From assembly GCF_002205635.1 (NCBI RefSeq), contig NZ_NISJ01000010.1, positions 110,229 to 174,228 on the forward strand: a stretch of DNA of 64,000 nucleotides. The letters are read 5' to 3'. The notes below the pieces were generated by a model. That model was given only the letters and a program-made list of their open reading frames with translations. It was not told the origin of the DNA and searched no databases. Position 1 is the stretch's first letter. Every line of letters starts with the position of its first letter. This stretch comes from Sphingopyxis witflariensis. Its GTDB lineage: Bacteria > Pseudomonadota > Alphaproteobacteria > Sphingomonadales > Sphingomonadaceae. The translations under genes and the position numbers were made by a program. Positions 8,427 to 19,305 of this stretch are shown here, one piece after another.

Positions 8427-9719
8427 ATGAGCAATGAAACCCAAGACCTGGCCGCGCCAGCCGAAATGGCGGCCCGGCTTGTGAACCCGGCGTCGTTCGG
8501 CGACCCCGCGACCCTGCACGCCGACCTTGCCTGGCTTCGTGGCCACCAGCCCGTTTCGCTTGTCGATACCGCCGGTGTCGATCCCTTCTGGCTCGTGAGC
8601 CGACATGGCGACATCATGGACATAGAGCGCCAGCCCGACATTTTCCGCAACGGTGATCTTTCGACGGTTCTCATCGGAAGTCCGATGCTCAAGGCGGTGG
8701 AGAATGCGACCGGCTGTCCGCACCTCACCCGTAACATGGTCAACATGGACGGAGCAGAGCATCGTGCCTATCGCTCGCTGGTCCAATCCTGGTTCATGCC
8801 AGGCAATGTCAAGAAGCTCACGGACGACATCCGCGAGATTGCGCGCGCGCATGTCGATCGGATGATGGGGCTCAGCGGCGAATGCGACTTTGTCGCCGAT
8901 GTGGCCCTGCATTATCCGTTGCACGTCATCATGAGCATCCTTGGCGTTCCCGAAGAGGACGAACAGCGCATGCTGATGCTGACCCAGCAACTTTTCGGCG
9001 CCCGCGATCCGGAACTCAGTCGAAAAGCCGATGCCATGGCCGATCCGGATACCGCCATAAAGGTGTTCGGGGCCGTCGTGGCGGACTTCCACGCCTATTT
9101 CTCCAATATTACGGCGAACCGCCGCGCCGAGCCGCGCGACGATCTAGCGACCATCATCGCGAACGCCATGATCGACGGCAAGCCGATCGACGAGCGCGCT
9201 GCCAACGACTTTTACATCCTGGTCGCGACCGCCGGGCACGACACCACCTCCGCCTCGACGGCCGGTGCGATCTGGGCCCTCGCGGAGCGGCCCGCCTTGC
9301 TCGCCGAGGTGAAGGCCAATCCCGACCTGATCCCGGCTCTCGTCGATGAGGCGATTCGCTGGGTCACGCCGGTGAAGCATTTCATGCGCGCCGTTGCCCG
9401 GGATCATGAGGTGAATGGCCACCATTATAAGGCCGGGGACTGGGTCATGCTGTCCTATATGTCGGCAAACCGTGACGAGGCGGTGTTCGACGATCCGTTC
9501 GAGTTCCGGCTCGACCGCCCGGCAAACAAGCAGATCGCATTCGGTTACGGGCCCCATCTATGTGTCGGCCAGCATCTCGCGCGCCTCGAGATGAAGACCC
9601 TGTTCGAGGAACTTCTGCCCCGGATCGAATCGCTCGAAATCGCCGGCGAACCGGCCTGGACCCAGGCGACGCTGGTCAGCGGGCCGAAACGCCTTCCGAT
9701 CCGCTTCACTCAGAGTTGA
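8427..9719 (+). CDS. Cytochrome P450
   Basis: Bacterial class I type P450 of 430 residues, soluble, without a membrane anchor. I-helix motif AGHDTTS (near residue 268, with the oxygen-activating Thr), ExxR in EAIRW, and the heme-binding loop FGYGPHLCVGQHLAR (Cys near 378) are present. It should hydroxylate an aliphatic, terpenoid or steroid-like substrate and needs a ferredoxin and reductase, none of which is encoded nearby. ATG at 8427 is preferred over GTG at 8421 because GGGAG is better spaced. Position in the operon suggests an early hydroxylation step in the pathway. Confidence 0.92.
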   Translation: MSNETQDLAAPAEMAARLVNPASFGDPATLHADLAWLRGHQPVSLVDTAGVDPFWLVSRHGDIMDIERQPDIFRNGDLSTVLIGSPMLKAVENATGCPHLTRNMVNMDGAEHRAYRSLVQSWFMPGNVKKLTDDIREIARAHVDRMMGLSGECDFVADVALHYPLHVIMSILGVPEEDEQRMLMLTQQLFGARDPELSRKADAMADPDTAIKVFGAVVADFHAYFSNITANRRAEPRDDLATIIANAMIDGKPIDERAANDFYILVATAGHDTTSASTAGAIWALAERPALLAEVKANPDLIPALVDEAIRWVTPVKHFMRAVARDHEVNGHHYKAGDWVMLSYMSANRDEAVFDDPFEFRLDRPANKQIAFGYGPHLCVGQHLARLEMKTLFEELLPRIESLEIAGEPAWTQATLVSGPKRLPIRFTQS

Positions 9720-11983
<2,264 letters not shown>

Positions 11984-11993
11984 GGCAGAGCCC

Positions 11994-13100
11994 ATGAATT
12001 TCGAATTCTCCGATGAGCAGGTCATGCTCCGCGACAGCCTCTCCCGGATGCTCGATCAGCGTTACGCCTTTGAATCGCGCCGGCGCATCATGGCTGGTCA
12101 GGCGGAAACCGGAATCTGGAGCGAACTCGTCGATATGGGGATTGTCGCGATGCCGCTTCCCGAAGCCTGCGGGGGACTGGGCGGTTCGGCCTCCGACATT
12201 GTGGCGATATCGGAGCTCTTCGGTCGCCACCTGGTCATCGAGCCTTTGCTTCCCTCGGTGATCCTCACGGGCCGGGCGCTCGCTCGCTTCGACCCCGCGG
12301 GACCGGTGCCGCGATGGATTGCCGATATTGGCACCGGAGCTTTGCGCGGCGCCTTCGCCCATGAGGAAGGTAGCGGCACCGGCGCCTCTTCGACGCTGTC
12401 GACCAAACTCTATGAAGGTGAGGCCGGTCCACGCATCCGGGGTAGCAAAAAGCTCGTTCTTGGAGGCGGAGAAGCAGGGGTGCTGCTCATCTCGGCGCTC
12501 TCGGAGACGAAGGCGGTCTGCCTGGCCGCAGTGCCCGCCGATGCAGAAGGCATTGAAGTGCGACGATATCGCGCGCTCGATGGCAGGCCCGTTGCGGATA
12601 TCCTGTTCCATGACGTCGCGGTCGACAGGGCTGCCATAATGGCGGGCGCCGATGCGGCGCTGGAGGCCTTGCTCGCGGATGCCCGGCTCGCACTCGCCGC
12701 CGAAGCCGTCGGGGCCATGGCCGTCCTGATGGCAACCACCGCAGACTTCGCGGGCACGCGCGAGCAATTCGGTCGGCCGATCGGAAGCTTTCAAGCGATC
12801 GCGCACCGGCTCGCCGATATGAAAATTGCCTATGTCAAGGCGCGAGCGTCGCTTCTCTATATCGCGGCGCTGGCCGACAGCGGACGGGCAACGAGCCGGG
12901 ATATTTCGGTATTGAAGGCGCAGGTTGGCAGGCTGGGGCGCGAGATCGCGCAGGGGGCCGTACAGATCCACGGCGGCATCGGCATGACCGACGAGCTTCC
13001 GGTCGGTCATTATCTCAAACATATTCTCACGATCGACGGTCTGTTCGGCAACACGGACTATCATCTGCGTGAAATCGGCAGGGTAGTCGCCTCTGCGTGA
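11994..13100 (+). CDS. Acyl-CoA dehydrogenase, small-type subunit
   Basis: Acyl-CoA dehydrogenase-like protein of 368 residues. It has the MNFEFSDEQVMLRDSLSRML start, EACGGLGGSASD, the FAD-binding REQFGRPIGSFQAIAHRLAD and IQIHGGIG-type segment (VQIHGGIGMTDE). The C-terminus reads DGLFGNTDYHLREIG, typical of the partner subunit in heteromeric dehydrogenases. The N-terminal FAD/acyl loop is diverged from the classic TEP motif (it has AHEEGSG), consistent with a non-catalytic or half-site subunit. It follows the larger dehydrogenase by 10 bp. Confidence 0.87.
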   Translation: MNFEFSDEQVMLRDSLSRMLDQRYAFESRRRIMAGQAETGIWSELVDMGIVAMPLPEACGGLGGSASDIVAISELFGRHLVIEPLLPSVILTGRALARFDPAGPVPRWIADIGTGALRGAFAHEEGSGTGASSTLSTKLYEGEAGPRIRGSKKLVLGGGEAGVLLISALSETKAVCLAAVPADAEGIEVRRYRALDGRPVADILFHDVAVDRAAIMAGADAALEALLADARLALAAEAVGAMAVLMATTADFAGTREQFGRPIGSFQAIAHRLADMKIAYVKARASLLYIAALADSGRATSRDISVLKAQVGRLGREIAQGAVQIHGGIGMTDELPVGHYLKHILTIDGLFGNTDYHLREIGRVVASA

Positions 13101-13153
13101 ACAGGGGGGGAAGCGTCAGCTTCCCGTTTCAGAAGCTATGGAAGGTACCAAAA

Positions 13154-14623
13154 ATGACCAAGAGCTTACGCGCTGACACGATGGCCACCGATAGCGCTGC
13201 TCTCGAGCAGTTGCTGCAGCGTCAGCGCAAGGCCCATATTGCGGACGGTCAGGCGAGCGCGGATTTGCGAATTGACCGGCTCGATCGCTGTGCTGCCTTG
13301 CTTCGCGACTATTCCGCGCGGTTCGAAGAGGCAATCAATGCCGATTTCGGCAACCGGTCGCGCCACGCATCGGCTATCACCGACATCATGAGTCCGCTTG
13401 GCGCGCTGCGCGACTGTCGGGCCAATCTGCGCAAATGGATGCGCAGCGAACGACGGCCGGTCGAACCGAGGTTGCTCGGCCTCTTCGGTGCCCGGTCGGA
13501 AATCCGGCTCCAGCCCAAAGGCGTGATCGGTATCATCGCGCCGTGGAACTTTCCGGTGGGTCTCGTCTTCTCTCCGCTTGCCGGCGTTCTGGCTGCCGGG
13601 AACCGGGCGCTGGTCAAGCCGTCGGAATTCACGCCGCGAACGTCGGATCTGCTCCAGCAATCGATCGCCGAATATTTCGCGCCCGACGAGGTCGCGGTCG
13701 TGACAGGCGGTGCCGATGTGGGGGCCGCCTTCGCGGCGTTGCCCTTCGATCACCTGATATTCACCGGCGCCGGCTCGGTCGCAAAGCATGTGATGCGCGC
13801 TGCGGCGGAGAATCTCGTACCCCTGACGCTCGAGCTTGGCGGGAAGAGCCCCGTGATCCTCGGTGCGAGCGTGGACATGCCCGTCGCCGCAGCGCGGATC
13901 ATGGCCGGAAAAACCCTGAACGCCGGTCAAATATGCCTGGCGCCTGATCATATATTTGTGCCTCGTGGGCTACGCGACAGCTTTGTCACCGAGGCACGGC
14001 AGGCGACCGAGGCGATGTTCGGCTCCCTCAAGGATAATCCTGACTACACGGCCATGATATCGGACAGGCACTTCGAGCGCGTGCGCGGCTATGTCGCGGA
14101 CGCGCGTGAGAAGGGTGCCACGATCGTCGAGATCAACCCCGCTGGCGAGACGTTCGAACAGCAGGAGCATCGCCGGATACCTCCGACACTCATTCTCGAT
14201 GCGACCCGCGACATGGCGGTAATGCAGGACGAGATATTCGGGCCGCTTCTGCCGGTCATTGCATATGACAGCGCCGAGGAGGTTGTGGCGGAGATCAATG
14301 CGCACGACCGGCCGCTTGCGCTCTACTATTTTGGATCGGAAGCGGGCGAGCGCGATCGCATCATCGATGCCACGACCTCGGGCGGTGTGTGCGTCAATGA
14401 CGTAATCATGCATTGCGCACAGGAAAATCTGCCTTTCGGCGGCATCGGGCCTTCCGGCATGGGTGCCTATCACGGGATCGACGGCTTTCGCGAATTCAGC
14501 CATCGCAAGGCGATCCACACTCAGCTCGGCAAGGATCTGGGGCCGATGAAGCTCTTCAGGCCGCCCTATGGCGCCAAGCTTCGCGCCTTTGTCGACAAGC
14601 AGATCGGAGCGGGCGCCCGGTAG
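13154..14623 (+). CDS. Coniferyl-aldehyde-dehydrogenase-type ALDH
   Basis: NAD(P)-dependent aldehyde dehydrogenase of about 489 residues. Motifs: IIAPWNFPVGL, FTGAGSVAKHVM, catalytic Glu in LTLELGGKSP, and catalytic Cys in LNAGQICLAPDH. The shortened C-terminus and the sequence MHCAQENLPFGGIGPSGMGAYHG match the coniferyl aldehyde dehydrogenase (CalB-like) group, which also serves fatty and terpenoid aldehydes. It would turn the aldehyde from alcohol oxidation into an acid ready for CoA ligation. Alternative in-frame starts exist at 13097 (overlapping the previous stop) and 13181. Confidence 0.88.
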   Translation: MTKSLRADTMATDSAALEQLLQRQRKAHIADGQASADLRIDRLDRCAALLRDYSARFEEAINADFGNRSRHASAITDIMSPLGALRDCRANLRKWMRSERRPVEPRLLGLFGARSEIRLQPKGVIGIIAPWNFPVGLVFSPLAGVLAAGNRALVKPSEFTPRTSDLLQQSIAEYFAPDEVAVVTGGADVGAAFAALPFDHLIFTGAGSVAKHVMRAAAENLVPLTLELGGKSPVILGASVDMPVAAARIMAGKTLNAGQICLAPDHIFVPRGLRDSFVTEARQATEAMFGSLKDNPDYTAMISDRHFERVRGYVADAREKGATIVEINPAGETFEQQEHRRIPPTLILDATRDMAVMQDEIFGPLLPVIAYDSAEEVVAEINAHDRPLALYYFGSEAGERDRIIDATTSGGVCVNDVIMHCAQENLPFGGIGPSGMGAYHGIDGFREFSHRKAIHTQLGKDLGPMKLFRPPYGAKLRAFVDKQIGAGAR

Positions 14624-14629
14624 AAGGAG

Positions 14630-15133
14630 CTAGCCGTCGAATTTGAACACGCTGTCCGCGCGCGCCAGACCAATCGACTGATCGGGGACGCATTGGTACA
14701 TGAGATATTCGACGGCCCTCCCGTCCCCCCGACCCTCGGCGACCGCCATCACATGGTTCAGCCAGGAATAGCGCGCGTGGCTGGTTTCGAAGCGGGGCTG
14801 CGTCGCAAAATAGGTCTCGCCGAAGTCGACCGTTTCGCCGGCCTTGTATTTGGCAGCAGCCTGCGGCGTCGTGTTTGCGACCCCGAAATATTGGACGAAG
14901 ATATTCGCCATGTCGTGGGTGACGATGACGAGCCGAACGTCGATGTGAAAGACGCCCTCCTGGTCGATCAACTCGAACTCGCCTCCGACAGGCGCGACCG
15001 TGCCCTTGATACGTGGGCCTTCGACGGTGCCGCCGCCCAGCTGCCACACGTTGCGGCGACCCTTTGGTATCAGTCCGATCGGATAGCGGTTGCCCAGATC
15101 GACGCGCATGCGCAGCAGGGGTTCAAGGTGCAT
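14630..15133 (-). CDS. DUF3237 domain protein
   Basis: Protein of 167 residues matching the DUF3237 beta-barrel family: MRVDLGNRYPIG, VWQLGGGTVEGPRIKG and FHIDVRLVIVTHDMANIFVQY are typical. No enzymatic activity is established for the family, but its genes recur in sphingomonad and mycobacterial aromatic/terpenoid catabolic clusters. I chose ATG 15133, which has GGAGAAGAG upstream, over ATG 15145, which lacks one. It is convergent with the ALDH gene and divergent from the thiolase-crotonase fusion, with an operator in the gap. Confidence 0.8.
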   Translation of the reverse strand: MHLEPLLRMRVDLGNRYPIGLIPKGRRNVWQLGGGTVEGPRIKGTVAPVGGEFELIDQEGVFHIDVRLVIVTHDMANIFVQYFGVANTTPQAAAKYKAGETVDFGETYFATQPRFETSHARYSWLNHVMAVAEGRGDGRAVEYLMYQCVPDQSIGLARADSVFKFDG

Positions 15134-15220
15134 GCTCTTCTCCATCAAGTTGGAATGCTCGGCTGCTACGGGCTGTCGTTTTGAAGCGGGCAGCGTCGCA
15201 TCCTAAGACGGGCGGCGATA

Positions 15221-15241
15221 ATAATCAATTGACCAATTAAC
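15221..15241. promoter_or_regulatory. Candidate regulon operator, site 3
   Basis: ATAATCAATTG, then ACC, then AATTAAC. It lies in the divergent gap between the DUF3237 gene (87 bp away) and the thiolase-crotonase fusion (94 bp away) and could control both. Confidence 0.6.
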
Positions 15242-15335
15242 TTGCCACCCGTCGTCTGCTTGCCTATCGATCGGTTTTAGGATGACGCTGCGCGCCAGTG
15301 GCGAGCCGGTCGTATAAGGATGGGAGACAGCTGAG

Positions 15336-17663
15336 ATGAAAGGGACAGCAGCAGCGCAGACGCCCGTGATCATTGCCGTCGGCGAGATTGTGGACCGCCC
15401 GGATGACCCGGCCAAGGCGCTCGAACCTGTGGCGCTGATGGCAGAAGCGCTGCGCCGCGCGGCGGCGGAAACGCCGGCCGTTCTCGGCGCGCTGGACTCG
15501 ATCGATCTCGTCGGACAGGTCACCTGGCGCTACCGCGACCCCGTAGCTCTTCTTTGCGAGAAGCTCTCGATCGGCCCCGCCCGTGCCCAAAATGCCAGCA
15601 TGGGCGGCGAAACGCCTATTCGCCTCCTGCACGATGCAGCACTCCGTATCGCGCGGGGTGACAGCGCCGTTGCCGCGATCGTCGGCGGTGAGGCCGTCAA
15701 TGCGATGGGCAAGGCGCGCAAGGCCAAGGCGAAGCTCGACTGGACCCCGCTCGCTCCCAAAGAGGAAACCGTCGCGGTCGACTTCGCCTCGCTTCCGATG
15801 CGCAAGGCCTCGAAAAAGCTCGGAATGACTGCGCCCGTTCATATCTACCCGCTCTATGAGAACGCCTTCCAGGCCGCCCGCGGGCAGACCCCGGCCGAGG
15901 GCCGCGCCGCTGCCGCCGAACTCTGGGCGGACTATGCCAAGGTAGCCGCGTCCAATGAAACCGCATGGTTGCGTTCCGCGCCGGGAGCGGCAGAGATCGG
16001 CACGCCTTCGGAGAGCAACCGGCTGGTGGCCTTTCCCTATCCCAAGCTCATGGTCGCGAACCCTTCGGTCAACCAGGCGGCCGCGATCGTCGTGGCAAGC
16101 CTCGAATGGGCCCTCGCCAACGGGATTCCCGAAGAGCGGCTGATCTATATCTGGGATGGCGCGGCAGCGCAGGAGCCCGGGGATTATCTGGAACGCGACC
16201 GCTATGACCAGTCGACCGCGCAGCGCGTGGTTCTGGAGCAGGCAGTCGAGATCGCTGGCGGTGATGCCTCCGCGATCGATCTGGCGGAAATGTACAGCTG
16301 CTTTCCGATTGTGCCCAAGATGGCGCTCGAGACGCTGAAGCTGCGGCCGGACGTCAAGCCGACGGTGACCGGCGGGCTGAGCTTCTTTGGCGGCCCGATG
16401 AACAATTATATGAGCCACGGCGTCTGCGCGATGGTCCGGGAGCTGCGGGCCGGAAAGGGAACCACAGGCCTTCTCTACGGCCAGGGTGGCGTCGTATCCA
16501 AACATCATGCGCTGTTGATCTCGACGCGGCCACCGGAGAAGACTTTGAGCCCGGACTATTCGGTTCAGGCCAGGGCGGACGCGTTGCGCGGCTCCGTGCC
16601 CGAATTTACAGAGACCTATGAGGGCGCTGCCACCGTCGAAACGCACACGATCATTTATACGCCGAAGGGCGAGGTCCTCCACGGCGTCGTGATCGCGCGC
16701 ACCGTAGATGGCCAGCGAACGATCGCGAAGGTGCGGCGTGACGATGATCAATCGATCTTGGTCCTCTCCTCGCTCGACGCCAATCCCATCGGCACGTCCG
16801 GCCATATTCGCATCGATGCCTTTGGCGCCCGAATATGGGAGGCAGGCGAGAAGCGCGACCGGCGCGCGGCGCCGCACCGCTTCTGTCTCGTCGAACGCGA
16901 CGGGCCGATCACTCTGGTCACGATCAATCGCCCCGACGCGATGAACGCGTTGACGCCATATGCGAACGAGGAGCTGGCCGAGGTTTTCGACGACTTCCAG
17001 GCTGATCCCGATCAGTGGGTGGCCATCCTGACGGGGGCCGGCGACAAGGCCTTTTCGTCGGGCAATGACCTCAAGTTCACCGCGCAGTCGATGGCTGCGG
17101 GGTTGCCGCTCGAGACACCGACCAAGGGATTTGCCGGCCTCACCGCGCGCTGGGACAACAACAAGCCCGTGATCGCCGCGGTAAATGGTATTGCCATGGG
17201 TGGCGGCTTCGAGATTGCATTGGCCTGCGACCTCATCATCGCGGCCGAAGGCGCCGTTTTCGCTCTTCCCGAGCCCAAGGTTGGCCTCGCCGCTCTTGCG
17301 GGGGGGCTCCACCGTCTGCCGCGGCAGATCGGCCTCAAGCAGGCCATGGGCATGATCCTCACCGCCCGCCGCGTATCGGCCGCTGAAGGTCTGTCGCTTG
17401 GCTTCGTCAATGAAGTGGTGCCGCAAGACGAACTGCTCGCAGCGGCGCGGCGTTGGGCCGATGACATCGCCGCGTGCAGCCCGATGTCGATCCGGGCTTC
17501 GAAGGAGGCCGTCATGAAAGGCCTGGACGAAAGCGACCTCGCGGCCGCCTATGGGAACCAGACGCGATATCCGGCGATCGGAGCGCTCTTCCGGTCGGAC
17601 GATGTGCGCGAGGGGCCGCTCGCGTTCGCCCAGAAGCGGCCACCGGTCTGGAAGGGCCGATAG
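15336..17663 (+). CDS. Thiolase-like / enoyl-CoA hydratase fusion protein
   Basis: A 775-residue two-module protein. Residues ~1-400 have the fold of SCP2/thiolase-like acyltransferases, ~400-500 form a small beta domain (GEVLHGVVIARTVDGQRTIAKV) like the C-terminal domain of that thiolase-like group, and ~515-775 form a crotonase with SSGNDLKF and NGIAMGGGFEIALACD. The thiolase nucleophile region reads NASMGGETP, without the usual Cys, and the second cysteine loop reads YGQGGVVS; the His region is YMSHGVCAM. It is therefore unlikely to be a classic beta-ketothiolase and could be an aldol-lyase-like or hydration/cleavage enzyme. The continuous frame rules out a simple sequencing error. Confidence 0.85.
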   Translation: MKGTAAAQTPVIIAVGEIVDRPDDPAKALEPVALMAEALRRAAAETPAVLGALDSIDLVGQVTWRYRDPVALLCEKLSIGPARAQNASMGGETPIRLLHDAALRIARGDSAVAAIVGGEAVNAMGKARKAKAKLDWTPLAPKEETVAVDFASLPMRKASKKLGMTAPVHIYPLYENAFQAARGQTPAEGRAAAAELWADYAKVAASNETAWLRSAPGAAEIGTPSESNRLVAFPYPKLMVANPSVNQAAAIVVASLEWALANGIPEERLIYIWDGAAAQEPGDYLERDRYDQSTAQRVVLEQAVEIAGGDASAIDLAEMYSCFPIVPKMALETLKLRPDVKPTVTGGLSFFGGPMNNYMSHGVCAMVRELRAGKGTTGLLYGQGGVVSKHHALLISTRPPEKTLSPDYSVQARADALRGSVPEFTETYEGAATVETHTIIYTPKGEVLHGVVIARTVDGQRTIAKVRRDDDQSILVLSSLDANPIGTSGHIRIDAFGARIWEAGEKRDRRAAPHRFCLVERDGPITLVTINRPDAMNALTPYANEELAEVFDDFQADPDQWVAILTGAGDKAFSSGNDLKFTAQSMAAGLPLETPTKGFAGLTARWDNNKPVIAAVNGIAMGGGFEIALACDLIIAAEGAVFALPEPKVGLAALAGGLHRLPRQIGLKQAMGMILTARRVSAAEGLSLGFVNEVVPQDELLAAARRWADDIAACSPMSIRASKEAVMKGLDESDLAAAYGNQTRYPAIGALFRSDDVREGPLAFAQKRPPVWKGR

Positions 17664-17697
17664 GTTTTCTCGGGGTCTGCCGGGAAGGAGAGGGGGA

Positions 17698-18474
17698 ATG
17701 GGTGTGGCTACATCTTTTGATCTGACCGGGCGCGTGGCGCTCGTGACCGGCGCTTCGTCCGGACTTGGCGCGAGCTTTGCGCGCGTGCTCGCTGAGGCCG
17801 GCGCTAAGGTGGTCCTTGCGGCGCGGCGTATCGACCGGCTCGAGGCAGAGGTCGATGCGATCAGGGGGCAGGGCGGCGAGGCGCTCGCCGTGGCCCTCGA
17901 TGTCACGGACGAAGCCTCGACAATTGCGGCCTATGATGCAGCCGAGGCAGCTTTCGGAACTGTCGACACGATTGTCGCCAATGCGGGTATCGCGAGCGAT
18001 AACGCGGCCCTGCACCTCACCGCCTCGCATGTCGACGATCTGCTCGCTGTCAACGTCCGGGGCGCCTTCCTGACCGCCACCGAAGGAGCGCGGCGGCTCG
18101 TGGCAGCGGGAAGCCGCGAGCGCGAGCATGGCCGAGTCGTCATCATCGGCTCCATCACGGCCGAGCGGGCGCTGCCCGCGGCGTCCGTTTACGGCGCGAC
18201 CAAGGCCGCTGCGCGCCATATGGCCAAGGCATTTGCGCGCGAATGGGCGCGGCGCGGCATCAATGTGAATGTCATCCAGCCTGGCTATTTCGAGTCCGAG
18301 ATGACGGCGGAGATGGTCGGAAGTGAAGCGGGGCAGGCCTATATCGCTTCCTTTCCGCGCGCCCGCTTGCGCCCGGCGAGCGATCTCCACGCGCCGCTGC
18401 TGTTTCTCTGCTCGGACGCATCGCTCGGGATAACCGGTACGGTCATCACCGTCGATGATGGACAATCGCTATGA
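17698..18474 (+). CDS. SDR-family oxidoreductase
   Basis: Short-chain dehydrogenase/reductase of 258 residues: TGASSGLG at the N-terminus, VANAGIA, IIGSITAE, active-site YGATK, and ITGTVITVDDGQSL at the C-terminus. The end DDGQ is shared with the next SDR gene on the opposite strand, so the two may be paralogues. Start chosen at the ATG after GGAAGGAGAGGGGG. It lies 34 bp downstream of the fusion gene and is probably co-transcribed with it. Confidence 0.88.
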   Translation: MGVATSFDLTGRVALVTGASSGLGASFARVLAEAGAKVVLAARRIDRLEAEVDAIRGQGGEALAVALDVTDEASTIAAYDAAEAAFGTVDTIVANAGIASDNAALHLTASHVDDLLAVNVRGAFLTATEGARRLVAAGSREREHGRVVIIGSITAERALPAASVYGATKAAARHMAKAFAREWARRGINVNVIQPGYFESEMTAEMVGSEAGQAYIASFPRARLRPASDLHAPLLFLCSDASLGITGTVITVDDGQSL

Positions 18475-18531
18475 GACATCCTTGCGACTTGCCTCTCCCG
18501 CTTTGGCTCCGGAGGGGTCGTTAGCCTCCGG

Positions 18532-19305
18532 TCAGCGCAGAAACTGGCCGTCGTCGACCTTGAGGATCGTCCCGGTGACGGCTTCCGAGGCGGGCGACAC
18601 CAAATAGAGCAAGCTTGAATCAAGTTGCTCCGGCAAACCCAGCCGCTTGCGCGGAAAGGTGCCGATAAAGGCGTCGCCGGTCCGTGACCGCATCCCGTCC
18701 ATCATCTCGGAATCGAACGAGCCCGGGGCAATGCAATTGACGTTGATATGAAAGCGCGCCCATTCGATCGCCAGGGCTTCGCTCATCCGCACGACCGCAG
18801 CCTTGCTCGTCGCGTAAAGGGCGGCGCCCTGCCTGGGCGCCACAAAGGCCGCTATCGAGGCTATATTGACGATCCGCCCATGTTGCCTGGCCTCGATGAG
18901 CCGCGTTGCAACCTCGCGCGCGAAGAGGAAGGGCGCACGCACGTTCACGTCGAGCACGCGATCGATGAGATCGAGCGGCATGCGCGTTGCGAGCTGCGCA
19001 TCGGGAATGCCGGCATTGTTGATGAGGATCCCGGTTGGTCCGAAAGCCGCCTGCGCCTTATCGACGGCCTCGACGATTTGCCCCGGGTCAGCGACATCGG
19101 CTGCGACGGCGATCGCTCTGCCGCCCGCCGTCTCTATCTCGGCGACCAGCACTTCGAGGCGTTCGATGCGTCGGCCGACGACCGTAACGGCGGCACCCGC
19201 CGCTGCGAGCGTTTTGGCAAAGCGGTAGCCGAGCCCCGACGAGGCGCCGGTGACGATCGCAGACTGGCCCGCGAGAAGCGAGGCATCCTTCGGCGCGGCG
19301 GTCAT
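18532..19305 (-). CDS. SDR-family oxidoreductase
   Basis: Short-chain dehydrogenase/reductase of 257 residues with TGASSGLGYRFA, NNAGIPD, VNIASIAA, active-site YATSK and TGTILKVDDGQFLR. Its ATG overlaps the stop of the acyl-CoA ligase gene (ATGA), so translation is coupled and the two are in one operon together with the alcohol dehydrogenase upstream. It is convergent with the SDR at 17.7-18.5 kb, to which it is similar in length and ending. Confidence 0.88.
   Translation of the reverse strand: MTAAPKDASLLAGQSAIVTGASSGLGYRFAKTLAAAGAAVTVVGRRIERLEVLVAEIETAGGRAIAVAADVADPGQIVEAVDKAQAAFGPTGILINNAGIPDAQLATRMPLDLIDRVLDVNVRAPFLFAREVATRLIEARQHGRIVNIASIAAFVAPRQGAALYATSKAAVVRMSEALAIEWARFHINVNCIAPGSFDSEMMDGMRSRTGDAFIGTFPRKRLGLPEQLDSSLLYLVSPASEAVTGTILKVDDGQFLR

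Noticed and set aside
15264..17906. An 880-codon open frame antisense to the thiolase-crotonase fusion
   Set aside because: It is Arg/Asp/His-rich without a recognisable family, covers several genes, and is the usual result of high third-position GC on the opposite strand.
18505..18535. An inverted CCGGAGG/CCTCCGG repeat between two convergent SDR genes as a terminator
   Set aside because: The stem is short and there is no T tract on either strand.
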